Source: Marinilabiliales bacterium
GTDB taxonomy: Bacteria > Bacteroidota > Bacteroidia > Bacteroidales > PUMT01
Length of the DNA: 47,273 nt
Reading direction: 5' to 3'
NCBI GenBank assembly: GCA_007695015.1
Contig: REEN01000019.1
Location: 1 to 47,273 of the forward strand
Shown: positions 17,189 through 26,566 of the stretch, piece after piece
Numbering within the stretch: position 1 is the first letter of the stretch
How the letters are laid out: the number at the start of each line of letters is the position of its first letter
Program-made: the position numbers and the translations under genes
The notes under the pieces: model-generated
The model's database searches: none
What the model saw: the letters and a program-made list of their open reading frames with translations, nothing else
Told to the model about the DNA's origin: nothing

Positions 17189-18490
17189 CTAAAGCAGCGG
17201 GAGACACCGTTCCAGTCCAATACCCCTTGAGCCCTTAAGCAAAACGAACCGGTCGCGTACAGGGTTTTTTGCAAGCCATTCAATAAGCAACCCGGTGTTT
17301 TCAAAATGGATATAATCTTTGGGAAGAGGTATCCTGCTGAAAGCAGATCCCACAAGTATCACTTCCCTGTAATTATGGCCGTTTATAAGCCTTACTATCT
17401 CCATGTGCTCCTCCTCTTCATAACGTCCTAGTTCCAGCATGTCGCCAAGTATAACCGATTTGTTTTCTCCGGGTTGCAGGGTAAAATTGAGCAGGGCAGA
17501 TCTCATGCTGTCGGGGTTGGCGTTATATGCATCAAGAAGGATCCTGTTCCGGGCTGTTTGCATGATCTGTGACCTGTTATTGCCGGGAATGTATTCGCCT
17601 ACCGCATTTATGATCTGATCAGGCGGAACCTTGAAATGGTCACCCACACATACTGCGGCGAGTATGTTCTCGAAATTGTAGGATCCTGCCAGACTGCTTT
17701 TTACATTGTAAACAGAGGGGGGATTACCAGCAGCAACCTCCAACCCGGTTCCCGGCCCATCTTCTGTAAGCCTTCCCCTCACATTGCAGTAACCGCTGCT
17801 GCCGTAATATATGGCATCAAGCTCAAGCTCCCTGGCAAGATCTGACAGCAGATCCTGATCATTGTTGACAAACGCTTTGCCTCCTGTGGATTTAAGGTAC
17901 CTGAAAAGCTCACCCTTGGCCCGGAATACCCCCTGCAGCGATCCAAAACCTTCCAGGTGGGCCCTGCCTATATTGGTTATAAGTCCGTGATCAGGCCGGG
18001 CTATCCGGCACAACAAATCAATTTCGCCAATATGATTGGCTCCCATTTCAATAACTGCAATCTCATGTTCCTTTCGCAACCTTAAAAGAGTAAGCGGTAC
18101 ACCTATATGGTTGTTCAGGTTCCCCTCAGTTGCAAGTGTCCGGAACAACCTGCCTAAAACATCACGCATAAGTTCCTTGGTGGTTGTCTTCCCGTTCGAA
18201 CCTGTTATTGCAATCACAGGAATATCAAACCTTTTCCGGTGATATGCCGCAAGTGCCTGGAGAGATGAAAGGACATTATCTACCTTAACCGTCCTTTCGT
18301 CTGCAGCATATCGCTCATCATCGATCACAGCCCTGTAACAGCCTTTTTCGAGCGATTGCCTCACAAAAGCGTGTCCATCATACCTCTCTCCCCTCAGGGC
18401 AAAAAACAGTTTCCCGTGGATATCATGGCGGCTGTCAGTCGTGACGCCTTCCGACCGCTGGAAAATATCATATAATGCTTTAACAGACAT
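17189..18490 (-). CDS. murF: UDP-N-acetylmuramoyl-tripeptide--D-alanyl-D-alanine ligase MurF
   Basis: MurF adds D-Ala-D-Ala to the UDP-MurNAc-tripeptide in the cytoplasm, the last soluble step of peptidoglycan precursor synthesis. I choose the start at 18490 (MSVKALYDIF, 433 residues), because the open frame further upstream translates a terminator hairpin. The ATP loop is ITGSNGKTTTKE (95-106), followed by TEGNLNNHIGVPLTLL (121-136) and IEMGANHIGEI (147-157), all typical of MurF. VTTDSR (17-21) marks the N-terminal substrate domain, and LLDAYNANPDSM is the family's C-terminal domain hallmark. It lies 70 bp below gldJ on the same strand, with a terminator between. Confidence 0.95.
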   Translation of the reverse strand: MSVKALYDIFQRSEGVTTDSRHDIHGKLFFALRGERYDGHAFVRQSLEKGCYRAVIDDERYAADERTVKVDNVLSSLQALAAYHRKRFDIPVIAITGSNGKTTTKELMRDVLGRLFRTLATEGNLNNHIGVPLTLLRLRKEHEIAVIEMGANHIGEIDLLCRIARPDHGLITNIGRAHLEGFGSLQGVFRAKGELFRYLKSTGGKAFVNNDQDLLSDLARELELDAIYYGSSGYCNVRGRLTEDGPGTGLEVAAGNPPSVYNVKSSLAGSYNFENILAAVCVGDHFKVPPDQIINAVGEYIPGNNRSQIMQTARNRILLDAYNANPDSMRSALLNFTLQPGENKSVILGDMLELGRYEEEEHMEIVRLINGHNYREVILVGSAFSRIPLPKDYIHFENTGLLIEWLAKNPVRDRFVLLKGSRGIGLERCLPLL

Positions 18491-18505
18491 GCAATTAATA
18501 ATAAA

Positions 18506-18533
18506 AAAACCCCATTCAATCAAATGAGGTTTT
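18506..18533 (-). terminator. Rho-independent terminator after gldJ, abutting murF
   Basis: On the minus strand AAAACCTCATT (18533-18523), a six-base loop, and AATGGGGTTTT (18516-18506) form an 11-bp stem with one G-T pair, followed by a T-rich run toward 18498. It lies 27 bp past the gldJ stop and only about 15 bp before the murF ATG. It should end gldJ transcripts, or attenuate read-through into murF. Confidence 0.8.
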
Positions 18534-18560
18534 CTCTATGATGTTAAAAACTGTATTCCT

Positions 18561-20027
18561 TTAATTTCCTATAGGTCCTCCCACCCGGTTCATGGCACAC
18601 CTGAAACCCAGGTCATCTCTTGATTCCTCCTGGTGCAGGAACCTCCTGGTCCCGGGAGAAAGCCAGTAGGCCCTGTCTCTCCAGGATCCGCCCTTATATA
18701 CTCTTACCTCATCACTTATGAGAGTGGAGAAATCACCTTCGCGCTGCGAATACATCCTGTGCTCACCGGGATCATCATCTGAAAAAGCAAGACTGGAAAT
18801 ATGATCGCCGTCACGGAAATTTATGTTGTCGGCCTCGGTAATATTGGGGCTCGAGAATGCATCCTCTTCCGTAATGGGCTCTCTCCTGAGTCTCCCAAGA
18901 TGATCTTTCTCAGCTACATTGCCCTCCTCGTCAACCACCAGCTTTGTAAAAACATTACCGCGGAAAGGCCTGAATTCATCAACATCAAGGTGGGAAAGGG
19001 GCCTGTAGACATCCTGCACCCACTCATTTACATTACCTGCCATATTATAGAGACCGTAATCATTTGGCCAGAAAGATCTCACCGGCGCTGTTATCTCAGC
19101 ATTGTCGTTAAGATGCCCGGCAACACCCATGTAATCGCCACGTCCCCTGACAAAATTGGCCCTCATCTGACCCAGGTGCCTCCTGGAATCATTCCTGGTA
19201 TGGTGCCCGTCCCATGGATATATCCTGCGGCCGTATATCCGCTCCTCGTATGTGTTGCCGATCAGACCCACTGCTGCGAACTCCCATTCGGCCTCGGTCG
19301 GAAGCCGGTATTTTGGCAGCAGGATGCCATCTTCCTGCCTTATCCTGCGTTCTCCGCCTTCGGGTGACAAGGACGGAAGGTTCTGGAGAACAAGACCCTC
19401 ATACTGTCCGGCAAGATAAGCCTCTGTATTGAAGTTGTTCTCATTAACCTGGTTGGGGTCCCACTCAATAAATCCCTCCCTGATCAGGATCATCTCGTTT
19501 ACACGGTCGGTACGCCAGATACAATAGTCATTAGCCTGTAGCCAGTTTACTCCGACCACCGGATAGTCATTAAAAGCCGGGTGACGGAAGTATGTTTCTA
19601 CATATGGCTCATTGTAACCAAGCGGGCTCCGCCACACGGTGGTGTCAGGCAAAGCCTCCCTGTGAACTTCAGGATAATCAATATAAACCCTTCTTAACCA
19701 ATGAAGATACTCCCTGTAATCAACATTGGAAACTTCAGTTTCATCCATATAGAATGAACTGACAGTCACTCTTCGGGGGATGTTGTTCCAGTCATACATT
19801 ACATCCTCCTGGGTGCGTCCCATGGTAAAGGTTCCGCCCTCAATAAACACCAGGCCGGGACCCGTCTCCTGCTCATAAAGCTGAGTTACTTCAAATCCTC
19901 CCATCTCCGGATCATTGTAGCGCCATCCCGTAGTGGAGGAAACATCGGTCCTTCTTCCTCCCAGCATACCGCAGGAAGAAATAATCACCGCCAAAATCAG
20001 GAGCGACAATATGGTTCTTAATTTCAT
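18561..20027 (-). CDS. gldJ: Gliding motility/type IX secretion lipoprotein GldJ
   Basis: The 488-residue lipoprotein has the lipobox ISSCG with C19. From about residue 55 it is one formylglycine-generating-enzyme/sulfatase-modifying-factor-like domain: FIEGGTFTMGRTQED near 61-75, SSFYMDETEVSNVDY, YRLPTEAEWEFAA, and YKGGSWRDRAYWLSPGTRRF near the end. This pattern, with the GWRYNDPEMGGFEV entry, is that of GldJ; its paralogue GldK (PorK) is the main alternative. GldJ stabilises other Gld proteins and supports gliding and T9SS function in Flavobacterium. The adjacent divergent porU and porV support GldJ, since gldJ, porU and porV are also neighbours in flavobacteria. Confidence 0.87.
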   Translation of the reverse strand: MKLRTILSLLILAVIISSCGMLGGRRTDVSSTTGWRYNDPEMGGFEVTQLYEQETGPGLVFIEGGTFTMGRTQEDVMYDWNNIPRRVTVSSFYMDETEVSNVDYREYLHWLRRVYIDYPEVHREALPDTTVWRSPLGYNEPYVETYFRHPAFNDYPVVGVNWLQANDYCIWRTDRVNEMILIREGFIEWDPNQVNENNFNTEAYLAGQYEGLVLQNLPSLSPEGGERRIRQEDGILLPKYRLPTEAEWEFAAVGLIGNTYEERIYGRRIYPWDGHHTRNDSRRHLGQMRANFVRGRGDYMGVAGHLNDNAEITAPVRSFWPNDYGLYNMAGNVNEWVQDVYRPLSHLDVDEFRPFRGNVFTKLVVDEEGNVAEKDHLGRLRREPITEEDAFSSPNITEADNINFRDGDHISSLAFSDDDPGEHRMYSQREGDFSTLISDEVRVYKGGSWRDRAYWLSPGTRRFLHQEESRDDLGFRCAMNRVGGPIGN

Positions 20028-20053
20028 AGCTGTTTATGTTATATTCGCAATGT

Positions 20054-20087
20054 CAAATATAAATAATTCTTTTGGTTAATACACAAA
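20054..20087 (-). promoter_or_regulatory. Candidate gldJ promoter
   Basis: On the minus strand a TTTG at 20087-20084 precedes TATATTTG at 20061-20054, a TAnnTTTG match, with a 22-bp spacer. Transcription would start near 20048, giving a leader of about 20 bases before the gldJ ATG. The spacer is slightly longer than the common 19-21 bp. Confidence 0.45.
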
Positions 20088-20310
20088 ATGATATTTTTTT
20101 TTGAGAGGTGTTGAAATCTGTTTTTGTGACTGCATGTTGTTTATATGTCTGAGTTTACGGAAATCAAGGCTTTAAACCTATTACGACAATAATAGCAAAA
20201 TTGTTTCCGTTTAAACAAATATTTTGTCAAATTTATCGCCATATCCGGAATAGCGGGCGCATAGCCACGAACCAAACCGGCCGGCGTTTTTCATAAATCA
20301 TTGTACCGGT

Positions 20311-23300
20311 ATGCCAAGATTCCTTATATTTCTTTTGTTCTTGCTTTCACTGCCGGTTTACTCCCAGCCTCAGAATCAATCAAGACAAATCAGCTGGCCT
20401 TCATCCCAAAACCTGTCCGATACCACTGAACAGCCTTCCGGTATCATAAGGCAGGAGCCTTATTCCAAAATTGAATGGATCGGATCGACTGAGGGAGAAG
20501 CAAGAACGCCGGTATACAACGAGCTGCTCAGGGTGCAGGGGATATCTCCCGGGTACAAAGCCGAACTGACTGATATGAGATATGAGGATCCCGGTGACAA
20601 TGAAATGGCCGGATTGATTAATGTTAACGAACTATCCGACGAAATAATCATTACCCAGGAGTGGAATGTTACGCGCCGTGAACCTGTCCTGAATATATCA
20701 TTTATACCGGTAAGGCTGAACCGGGCCACCGGAAGACCTGAGAAACTGGTCTCTTTTACATACCGCTTTACCCGCGAAGAACCAGTTAAAACAGAAATTG
20801 CTTCCCCGGCAAGGAGCTATACCTGGAATTCGGTATTAAGCAGCGGAAACTGGGTGAAAATTAAGACAACCAGCGACGGGGTATACAAGCTGACCTATGA
20901 AGATCTTATTGAAATGGGAATTAATTCCCCGCAAAATGTAAGGATTTTCGGGAACGGCAACAGGAAGCTCCCCAAGATGAACAACCGGCCCAGGCCCGAT
21001 GACCTTATTGAGAACCGTATATACATGAGCATCGCTTCCGGCAGCACATTTGGTCCCGGCGACTACATTCTTTTTTACGGTCAGGGACCGGTAAGCTGGA
21101 ATTTCAATGAAGCATCAGGACTTTTTGAACATAATATCCACCCTTACTCAGACGGGACCTTTTACTTTATAACATCGTCCGCATCGGGTAAACCCAGAAT
21201 TACAAAAAAACCCCGGCAGGCGGGCACACCCTCCTCGGCAATAAACGAGTTTGACGATTATGACTTTCACGAGAAAAACAATGTTAACCTCCTTAAATCA
21301 GGCAGGGAATGGTTTGGTGAACATTTCAGGGTAGTCAGAAATTACAATTTCTCTTTCAGCTTCCCCGGTATTGCAACAGGGAGGGAGGCAACCGTCAGAT
21401 GGAGGGCGGCAGCGAGGTCACCGGTTTCTTCTTCCTTCAGCATCACAGCCGGCAACGGTGAATCAGACCAGATCATAATGCCCCCTGTAAGCATTGGCAG
21501 CGTTATCTCCGATTATGTATCTATAAGGGAAAGTACTTTCAATATGGCAGTCCGGGGATCAGACATCGAGCTCAATGTAAGTTACAGTCAGCCCACCCCA
21601 TCGGCTGAAGGATGGCTCGATTACCTGCTGATCAATGTCAGAAGGTCACTCAGAATGACCGGAAATCAGCTTCATTTCAGAGATACCCAATCGGTCGGCG
21701 ATGGCAGCATATCTGAGTTCAGGATCTCCGGCAGTAGTTCCGGGGTCAGGATCTGGGACATAAGTGACCCTGCAGATATTTCTGAGCTTGAAACAGATTT
21801 TTCAGGAAACGTGACGACCTTCACTGATGAGACAAGCCGGCTCAATCAATATATTGCCTTTGATAATACCGGTTTTTCCGCGCCGGAAATAATCGGCACC
21901 ATACCCAACCAGAACCTTCATGGTATAAGATCTGCCGATATGGTAATAGTATCGCACCCTCTTTTCCTCAGCCATGCCAATAAGCTCGCTGATCACCGCA
22001 GGGTGCATGATAAGCTGGAGGTGGTGGTGGTTACGCCCGAAATGATATACAACGAATTTTCATCAGGAATGCCCGATGTTTCGGCTATAAGGGATTTCAT
22101 GAAAATGCTGTATGACAGGGCTGATGATGAAAGTAATATGGTCAGGTACCTTCTGCTTTTCGGAAACGGCTCCTATGATAACAGAGCGGGCAACCCCTCG
22201 GAAATGAATTTCATCCCGACGTACCAGTCCCCCAACTCCATCAGGCCTACACAGTCCTTTGTAAGCGACGACTTCTTCGGACTGCTGGATGATGACGAAG
22301 GTGAGTTTACAGGGCTCATGGATATAGGAGTTGGAAGGTTGCCGGTTACAACGGCAGACCAGGCTCAGGCCGTACTGAGCAAAATAATCGGTTACAACAC
22401 ACCTGACAAAAAGGGTGACTGGCAGAATGTTCTCTGCTTCATTGGTGATGACGGCGATAATAATATACATATGCGGGACTCCGACATTATTGCTCAAGGT
22501 GTTAAAAACAATTATCCGGTATACAATATTGACAAGATATACCTGGATGCCTGGCCGAAAATAGGAACTTCTCTGGGACAGAGGTATCCTGACGTGAACC
22601 GGTACATAGCAGAAAGGATACGCAGGGGAGCCCTGATTATGAATTATATGGGTCATGGAAATGAACTCAGGCTGGCCGACGAGAATATTATTGACATTAA
22701 CGATGTGATGTCGTGGACCAATCGTGACCGGCTCCCGGTATTCATGACCGCAACCTGTGAATTCAGCCGTTTTGACAATCATGACCGTACAAGCGCCGGC
22801 GAAATGCTCCTGCTCAACCCCAACGGCGGAGCAATAGCACTCTACTCAACCACCAGGCTGGTCTATGCCACACCAAATTTCTTTCTTAACCAGAATTTCT
22901 ACCGCTTTGCACTTGATATTGAACAGAACGGTCGCGAAATGAGACTTGGTGACATAATGAGACTCACCAAAATAAATTCCGGTACGGGCATAAACAAAAG
23001 GAACTTTGCGCTTCTTGGCGATCCTTCAATGAAAATGGCAATTCCAAAGCACAGTGTGGAAATTACCTCGGTCAACGGCATGCCGGCATCAGGTGAGCCT
23101 GATACACTAAGGGCCATGGGTAAAGTAAGCGTTACAGGAGCAATTAAAGACGAGCTGGGCAACCACCTGGAAAATTTTGATGGTTTTATATACCATACAG
23201 TATACGACAAGACCACCCTGAACACAACGCTGGGCAATGATGGTGCCACACCCTTCAGCTACAGGATGAGAAACAACATTATTTATAAAGGAAGGTCAAC

Positions 23301-24126
23301 CGTATCAGGAGGCAGTTTTGAATTCAGCTTCATCGTACCGAAAGACATTGCATATCATTTCGGTAACGGCAAAATAAGTTCTTTCGCCAGCTCAGCGACC
23401 AATGATGCCTCGGGGTATTTCAAAAACATTATTGTCGGAGGATCAGACCGGGAGGCAAAAGAAGATCAGGAAGGGCCGGAAATTAAACTTTACATGAATG
23501 ACCCCAATTTCGTACCGGGTGGTATAACCAATCAGAGCCCAAGACTTCTTGCTTTTCTGACCGACAGCAGCGGAATAAACACCATGGGAAGCAGTATAGG
23601 GCACGATATCACCCTTACGATGAACAACGACCCTTCAACGCAGATAATATTAAATGACTATTATGTGGCGGATACTGACAGCTATCAGAGCGGCACCATA
23701 GAATACCCGTTTGAAAATCTTGAAGAAGGCAGCTACAACATCAGGCTGAAAGCCTGGGATGTCTTCAACAACTCATCTGAGGCTTCTCTCGATTTCAATG
23801 TTACCGGATCTGACAAGCTGACCCTCAGAAATGTATTTAACTATCCCAACCCGTTCACACAGCACACCTCATTCCACTTTGAGCATAATCATCCGGGGAC
23901 CGGACTTGATGTGCTGATCCAGGTTTTTACCGTTTCGGGAAGGCTGGTTAAAACAATTGAGAGATCAATAAATACTACCGGTTTTAAACCCGACCCGATA
24001 TCCTGGAACGGACTTGATCAGTATGGCGACCGGATAGGCAGGGGGGTATACATTTACCGGCTGCGGGTCAGGACCAGTGAAGGAGAGATTGCAGAAAAAT
24101 ATGAAAAACTTGTTATACTAAAATAG
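20311..24126 (+). CDS. porU: Type IX secretion system sortase PorU
   Basis: PorU is the cell-surface cysteine peptidase that removes C-terminal signals from T9SS cargo and joins the cargo to lipopolysaccharide. The 1271-residue protein starts with a signal peptide (MPRFLIFLLFLLSLPVYSQP). An N-terminal region of about 540 residues is followed by the gingipain-type C25 domain. Its catalytic pair is H782 in NYMGHGNELR and C816 in MTATCEFSRF, both family-conserved. The end (about 1185-1271) is a T9SS C-terminal domain (NVFNYPNPFTQHTSF, then GRGVYIYRLRV and KLVILK), which PorU itself is known to keep. It is followed by porV with a 116-bp gap and is divergent from gldJ. Confidence 0.93.
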   Translation: MPRFLIFLLFLLSLPVYSQPQNQSRQISWPSSQNLSDTTEQPSGIIRQEPYSKIEWIGSTEGEARTPVYNELLRVQGISPGYKAELTDMRYEDPGDNEMAGLINVNELSDEIIITQEWNVTRREPVLNISFIPVRLNRATGRPEKLVSFTYRFTREEPVKTEIASPARSYTWNSVLSSGNWVKIKTTSDGVYKLTYEDLIEMGINSPQNVRIFGNGNRKLPKMNNRPRPDDLIENRIYMSIASGSTFGPGDYILFYGQGPVSWNFNEASGLFEHNIHPYSDGTFYFITSSASGKPRITKKPRQAGTPSSAINEFDDYDFHEKNNVNLLKSGREWFGEHFRVVRNYNFSFSFPGIATGREATVRWRAAARSPVSSSFSITAGNGESDQIIMPPVSIGSVISDYVSIRESTFNMAVRGSDIELNVSYSQPTPSAEGWLDYLLINVRRSLRMTGNQLHFRDTQSVGDGSISEFRISGSSSGVRIWDISDPADISELETDFSGNVTTFTDETSRLNQYIAFDNTGFSAPEIIGTIPNQNLHGIRSADMVIVSHPLFLSHANKLADHRRVHDKLEVVVVTPEMIYNEFSSGMPDVSAIRDFMKMLYDRADDESNMVRYLLLFGNGSYDNRAGNPSEMNFIPTYQSPNSIRPTQSFVSDDFFGLLDDDEGEFTGLMDIGVGRLPVTTADQAQAVLSKIIGYNTPDKKGDWQNVLCFIGDDGDNNIHMRDSDIIAQGVKNNYPVYNIDKIYLDAWPKIGTSLGQRYPDVNRYIAERIRRGALIMNYMGHGNELRLADENIIDINDVMSWTNRDRLPVFMTATCEFSRFDNHDRTSAGEMLLLNPNGGAIALYSTTRLVYATPNFFLNQNFYRFALDIEQNGREMRLGDIMRLTKINSGTGINKRNFALLGDPSMKMAIPKHSVEITSVNGMPASGEPDTLRAMGKVSVTGAIKDELGNHLENFDGFIYHTVYDKTTLNTTLGNDGATPFSYRMRNNIIYKGRSTVSGGSFEFSFIVPKDIAYHFGNGKISSFASSATNDASGYFKNIIVGGSDREAKEDQEGPEIKLYMNDPNFVPGGITNQSPRLLAFLTDSSGINTMGSSIGHDITLTMNNDPSTQIILNDYYVADTDSYQSGTIEYPFENLEEGSYNIRLKAWDVFNNSSEASLDFNVTGSDKLTLRNVFNYPNPFTQHTSFHFEHNHPGTGLDVLIQVFTVSGRLVKTIERSINTTGFKPDPISWNGLDQYGDRIGRGVYIYRLRVRTSEGEIAEKYEKLVILK

Positions 24127-24209
24127 GGTTTAGATCGGTTATTAATTGAACATAATCCCGCAGCCTGGTCCAAAAAAAAGGATCGTGGCTTCAGTGTCCA
24201 ATTTTATTA

Positions 24210-24217
24210 TATTTTTG
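24210..24217 (+). promoter_or_regulatory. Possible -7 element for porV
   Basis: TATTTTTG matches TAnnTTTG and lies 26 bp before the porV ATG. No TTTG is at the usual upstream distance. The 116-bp gap from porU makes a separate promoter plausible but not proven. Confidence 0.38.
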
Positions 24218-24242
24218 TAACATTAAATAATCAAGACCTGAT

Positions 24243-25457
24243 ATGGCTCAAAAGTCTGTTGTACTGCTGGCATTGCTGATGTTGTTTTGTATCCCGGGAC
24301 CTGCAATCCCGCAGGATGTAGATGATGATTATGATTTATCCGGTAGACAGCTTAATCTGGTACCGGTAACAATGATGTTTCTCACCATAACACCTGATTC
24401 AAGGGCCGGGGCATTAGGTGATGCCGGTATTGCAACATCTCCGGATGTATATTCCATGCATGTGAACCCGGCAAAATACGCTTTCATTGACAATGATTTC
24501 GGGGCGGCATTCTCATACACGCCATGGCTCAGAAACCTTGTCCCCGACATAAATCTCGCCTATCTTTCAGGGTATACCCGGATAGATAACTCGCAGGTGC
24601 TTGCAGCTTCACTCACCTATTTTTCGCTGGGAGAGATAATATTCACAAACCATGCAGGTCAGTACGACGGTCAGTTTACTCCAAACGAATTTGCATTTGA
24701 TGTTGCCTACTCGCGTTTGTTTTCTGAAAACTTCAGCGGCGGACTGGCTTTCAGGTATATCAGGTCGGATATAACAGGTGGTCAATATGTCGGGGGTACT
24801 GCCACCAAGGCTGCATGGGCGTTTGCAGCAGATGTTTCGGCATATTACAGGAATAATGTCAGGGTGTCGGACCTGCCGGGTGAACTCGGACTGGGCATGA
24901 ACATTTCCAATATAGGGAACAAGGTTACATACGGTGATGACCAGAATCCCCAGTTCATCCCGATAAACATGGGAATAGGCAGCTTTCTCCAGCTGGAACT
25001 TGACCCGTACAACACCCTTGCCTTTGCACTTGACCTTAACAAGCTCCTGGTGCCAACCCCCCCGATATATTCCCAGGAGCAGGACGAGAACAATAATTTT
25101 ATAATTAAAAAGGGAATGGACCCGAATGTTTCGGTACCGATGGGAATGCTTCAGTCCTTCTATGATGCACCAGGCGGCTGGAGGGAGGAACTGCGGGAGA
25201 TATATTATTCTTTTGGAATGGAGTACTGGTACCTTAACCAGTTTGCCATCAGGGGAGGGTATTATCACGAGCATGAAACCAAGGGCAACAGGAAGTACTT
25301 CACCACAGGAATTGGATTGAAACTGAATGTTTTCGCACTTGACGTCTCCTATGTCATCCCTGTTTTCAGGAACCACCCTCTTGCCAACACCCTCAGGTTC
25401 TCCCTTGCATTTGATTTCGAGGCGCTTCGACGCAGCCGGCCCCAGGAGGCATTCTGA
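24243..25457 (+). CDS. porV: Type IX secretion outer-membrane protein PorV (LptO)
   Basis: PorV is a 14-stranded FadL-like outer-membrane barrel that collects cargo from the SprA translocon and hands it to PorU. The 404-residue sequence has a signal peptide (MAQKSVVLLALLMLFCIPGP) and the PorV/PorQ hallmark near the mature N-terminus, TITPDSRAGALGDAGIATSP with MHVNPAKYAF. Strand-rich segments follow (YYHEHETKGNRKYFTTGIGL), and the end LRFSLAFDFEALR closes the barrel before a short polar tail. The length fits PorV rather than the shorter PorQ, and the position just after porU supports this. Confidence 0.93.
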   Translation: MAQKSVVLLALLMLFCIPGPAIPQDVDDDYDLSGRQLNLVPVTMMFLTITPDSRAGALGDAGIATSPDVYSMHVNPAKYAFIDNDFGAAFSYTPWLRNLVPDINLAYLSGYTRIDNSQVLAASLTYFSLGEIIFTNHAGQYDGQFTPNEFAFDVAYSRLFSENFSGGLAFRYIRSDITGGQYVGGTATKAAWAFAADVSAYYRNNVRVSDLPGELGLGMNISNIGNKVTYGDDQNPQFIPINMGIGSFLQLELDPYNTLAFALDLNKLLVPTPPIYSQEQDENNNFIIKKGMDPNVSVPMGMLQSFYDAPGGWREELREIYYSFGMEYWYLNQFAIRGGYYHEHETKGNRKYFTTGIGLKLNVFALDVSYVIPVFRNHPLANTLRFSLAFDFEALRRSRPQEAF

Positions 25458-25535
25458 CAGCAGAAGGAAAGCAATATCAATGAGCTGATGTCATTACCTT
25501 AAAAAGTTTCTGCAAAATGATAAACTCTGTCTGAC

Positions 25536-26036
25536 ATGCATATAAGATGCGGCTTAGGATATGATGTTCACCAGCTGGAAGAAGGCAGAAGGCTTATAAT
25601 AGGAGGAGTTGCAATACCGCACTCAAAGGGATGCATTGCCCATTCAGACGGTGACGTACTTCTCCATGCCGTTTGTGATGCATTGCTGGGTGCAGCTTCA
25701 CTTGGTGATATAGGTACCCATTTCCCCGATAACGACAACACCTATAAGGATATTGACAGCAAACTGCTGCTGAGCCAAACCGTTGATCTTGTTTCAGAGA
25801 AGGGATACCATACAGGCAATATTGATTGTGTTGTGACACTCCAGGAACCCAAAATAAAGGACTATATAACCGCTATGAGGAAGGTTATCGGAAATATAAC
25901 CGGTGCCGGACCGGAGAATGTTTCGGTCAAGGCAACCACAACCGAAAGGCTTGGTTTTGCAGGAAGGGAAGAGGGAGTGGCAGCATGGGCTGTTGCAACA
26001 ATTGTCCCCAAAAGCATGGGCACTCCCGGGCCATGA
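25536..26036 (+). CDS. ispF: 2-C-methyl-D-erythritol 2,4-cyclodiphosphate synthase IspF
   Basis: IspF cyclises CDP-methylerythritol phosphate in the non-mevalonate isoprenoid pathway. The 166-residue protein has the zinc ligands D10 and H12 in GYDVHQL and H44 in HSDGDVLLHA, the LGDIGTHFPD loop at 56-65, and the NVSVKATTTERLGFAGREEG signature. It matches the usual length of about 160 residues. It follows porV by 78 bp on the same strand. No other isoprenoid gene is in the window, so the link to the secretion genes is probably positional only. Confidence 0.96.
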   Translation: MHIRCGLGYDVHQLEEGRRLIIGGVAIPHSKGCIAHSDGDVLLHAVCDALLGAASLGDIGTHFPDNDNTYKDIDSKLLLSQTVDLVSEKGYHTGNIDCVVTLQEPKIKDYITAMRKVIGNITGAGPENVSVKATTTERLGFAGREEGVAAWAVATIVPKSMGTPGP

Positions 26037-26117
26037 GAGAATTAGCAGCCATCATTGCCATTTGCCAAAAAAAAATTATTTTAGCCGCACGTTAATAAGT
26101 TCACACACATAATATAC

Positions 26118-26483
26118 ATGACAGAGAAAAAAACGTTGGTGCTGGGTGCAAGTCCCAATCCGATAAGGTTTTCATACAAAGCGGTAAAGAGTCTTCAAAG
26201 GTACAATGTACCTGTTGTGCCGGTGGGGATAAAAAAAGGTGAAATAGGCGGGATTGATATCATTACAGACCGCCCCCATATGGACGATATCCATACCGTA
26301 ACCATGTACGTGGGCCCGGCCAGGCAAAAGGATTACTATTCCTATCTTCTTTCATTGCAACCTTCAAGGATAATTTTCAACCCCGGCACAGAAAACAGTG
26401 AGTTCATGGAAATGGCCAGAAAAGAGGGTATTGAGGTTCTTGAAGACTGTACACTGATAATGCTGAACGCCGACAGGTACTGA
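26118..26483 (+). CDS. CoA-binding domain protein (YccU-like)
   Basis: The 121-residue protein is a single Rossmann-like CoA_binding_2 domain. TLVLGASPNPIRFSY at 5-19 is the nucleotide loop. VVPVGIKKGEIGGIDIITD and the closing EGIEVLEDCTLIML are family-typical; the EDCT segment corresponds to the conserved C(T) near the end. It has no catalytic domain of its own and its role is unknown. It lies 81 bp after ispF and is convergent with the next lipoprotein gene. Confidence 0.88.
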   Translation: MTEKKTLVLGASPNPIRFSYKAVKSLQRYNVPVVPVGIKKGEIGGIDIITDRPHMDDIHTVTMYVGPARQKDYYSYLLSLQPSRIIFNPGTENSEFMEMARKEGIEVLEDCTLIMLNADRY

Positions 26484-26566
26484 ACAGAAACAGGTTCATG
26501 GCCTTATCCAGCTCATTTCACCGGTCATCGAGGTGGCTTCCCCCGGTATTAGCCCCCCTGGTTATC

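Noticed and set aside
16903-17355. A 150-residue minus-strand frame with a repeated peptide (QRYIQAAMPKIFF-like)
   Set aside because: It runs through the tandem repeat and into the ends of the ligase and murF genes in another frame; the repeat alone explains both its openness and its repetition.
18491-18523. Upstream start of MurF giving MIEWGFFIINC
   Set aside because: These codons are part of the gldJ terminator hairpin and its T-run; MurF family proteins align from MSVKALYDIF.
20202-20230. Possible porU promoter around the sequence AAATATTTTGTC
   Set aside because: The element reads TATTTTG, one base short of TAnnTTTG, with no convincing upstream TTTG, so I did not list it.
22063-22782. 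A 239-residue minus-strand frame inside porU
   Set aside because: It lies wholly within the C25 peptidase coding region, which has catalytic residues and family motifs on the plus strand; the antisense frame shows no recognisable domain.
24609-25376. A 255-residue minus-strand frame inside porV
   Set aside because: The plus strand encodes a clear PorV barrel across the whole stretch; the antisense product lacks family features.
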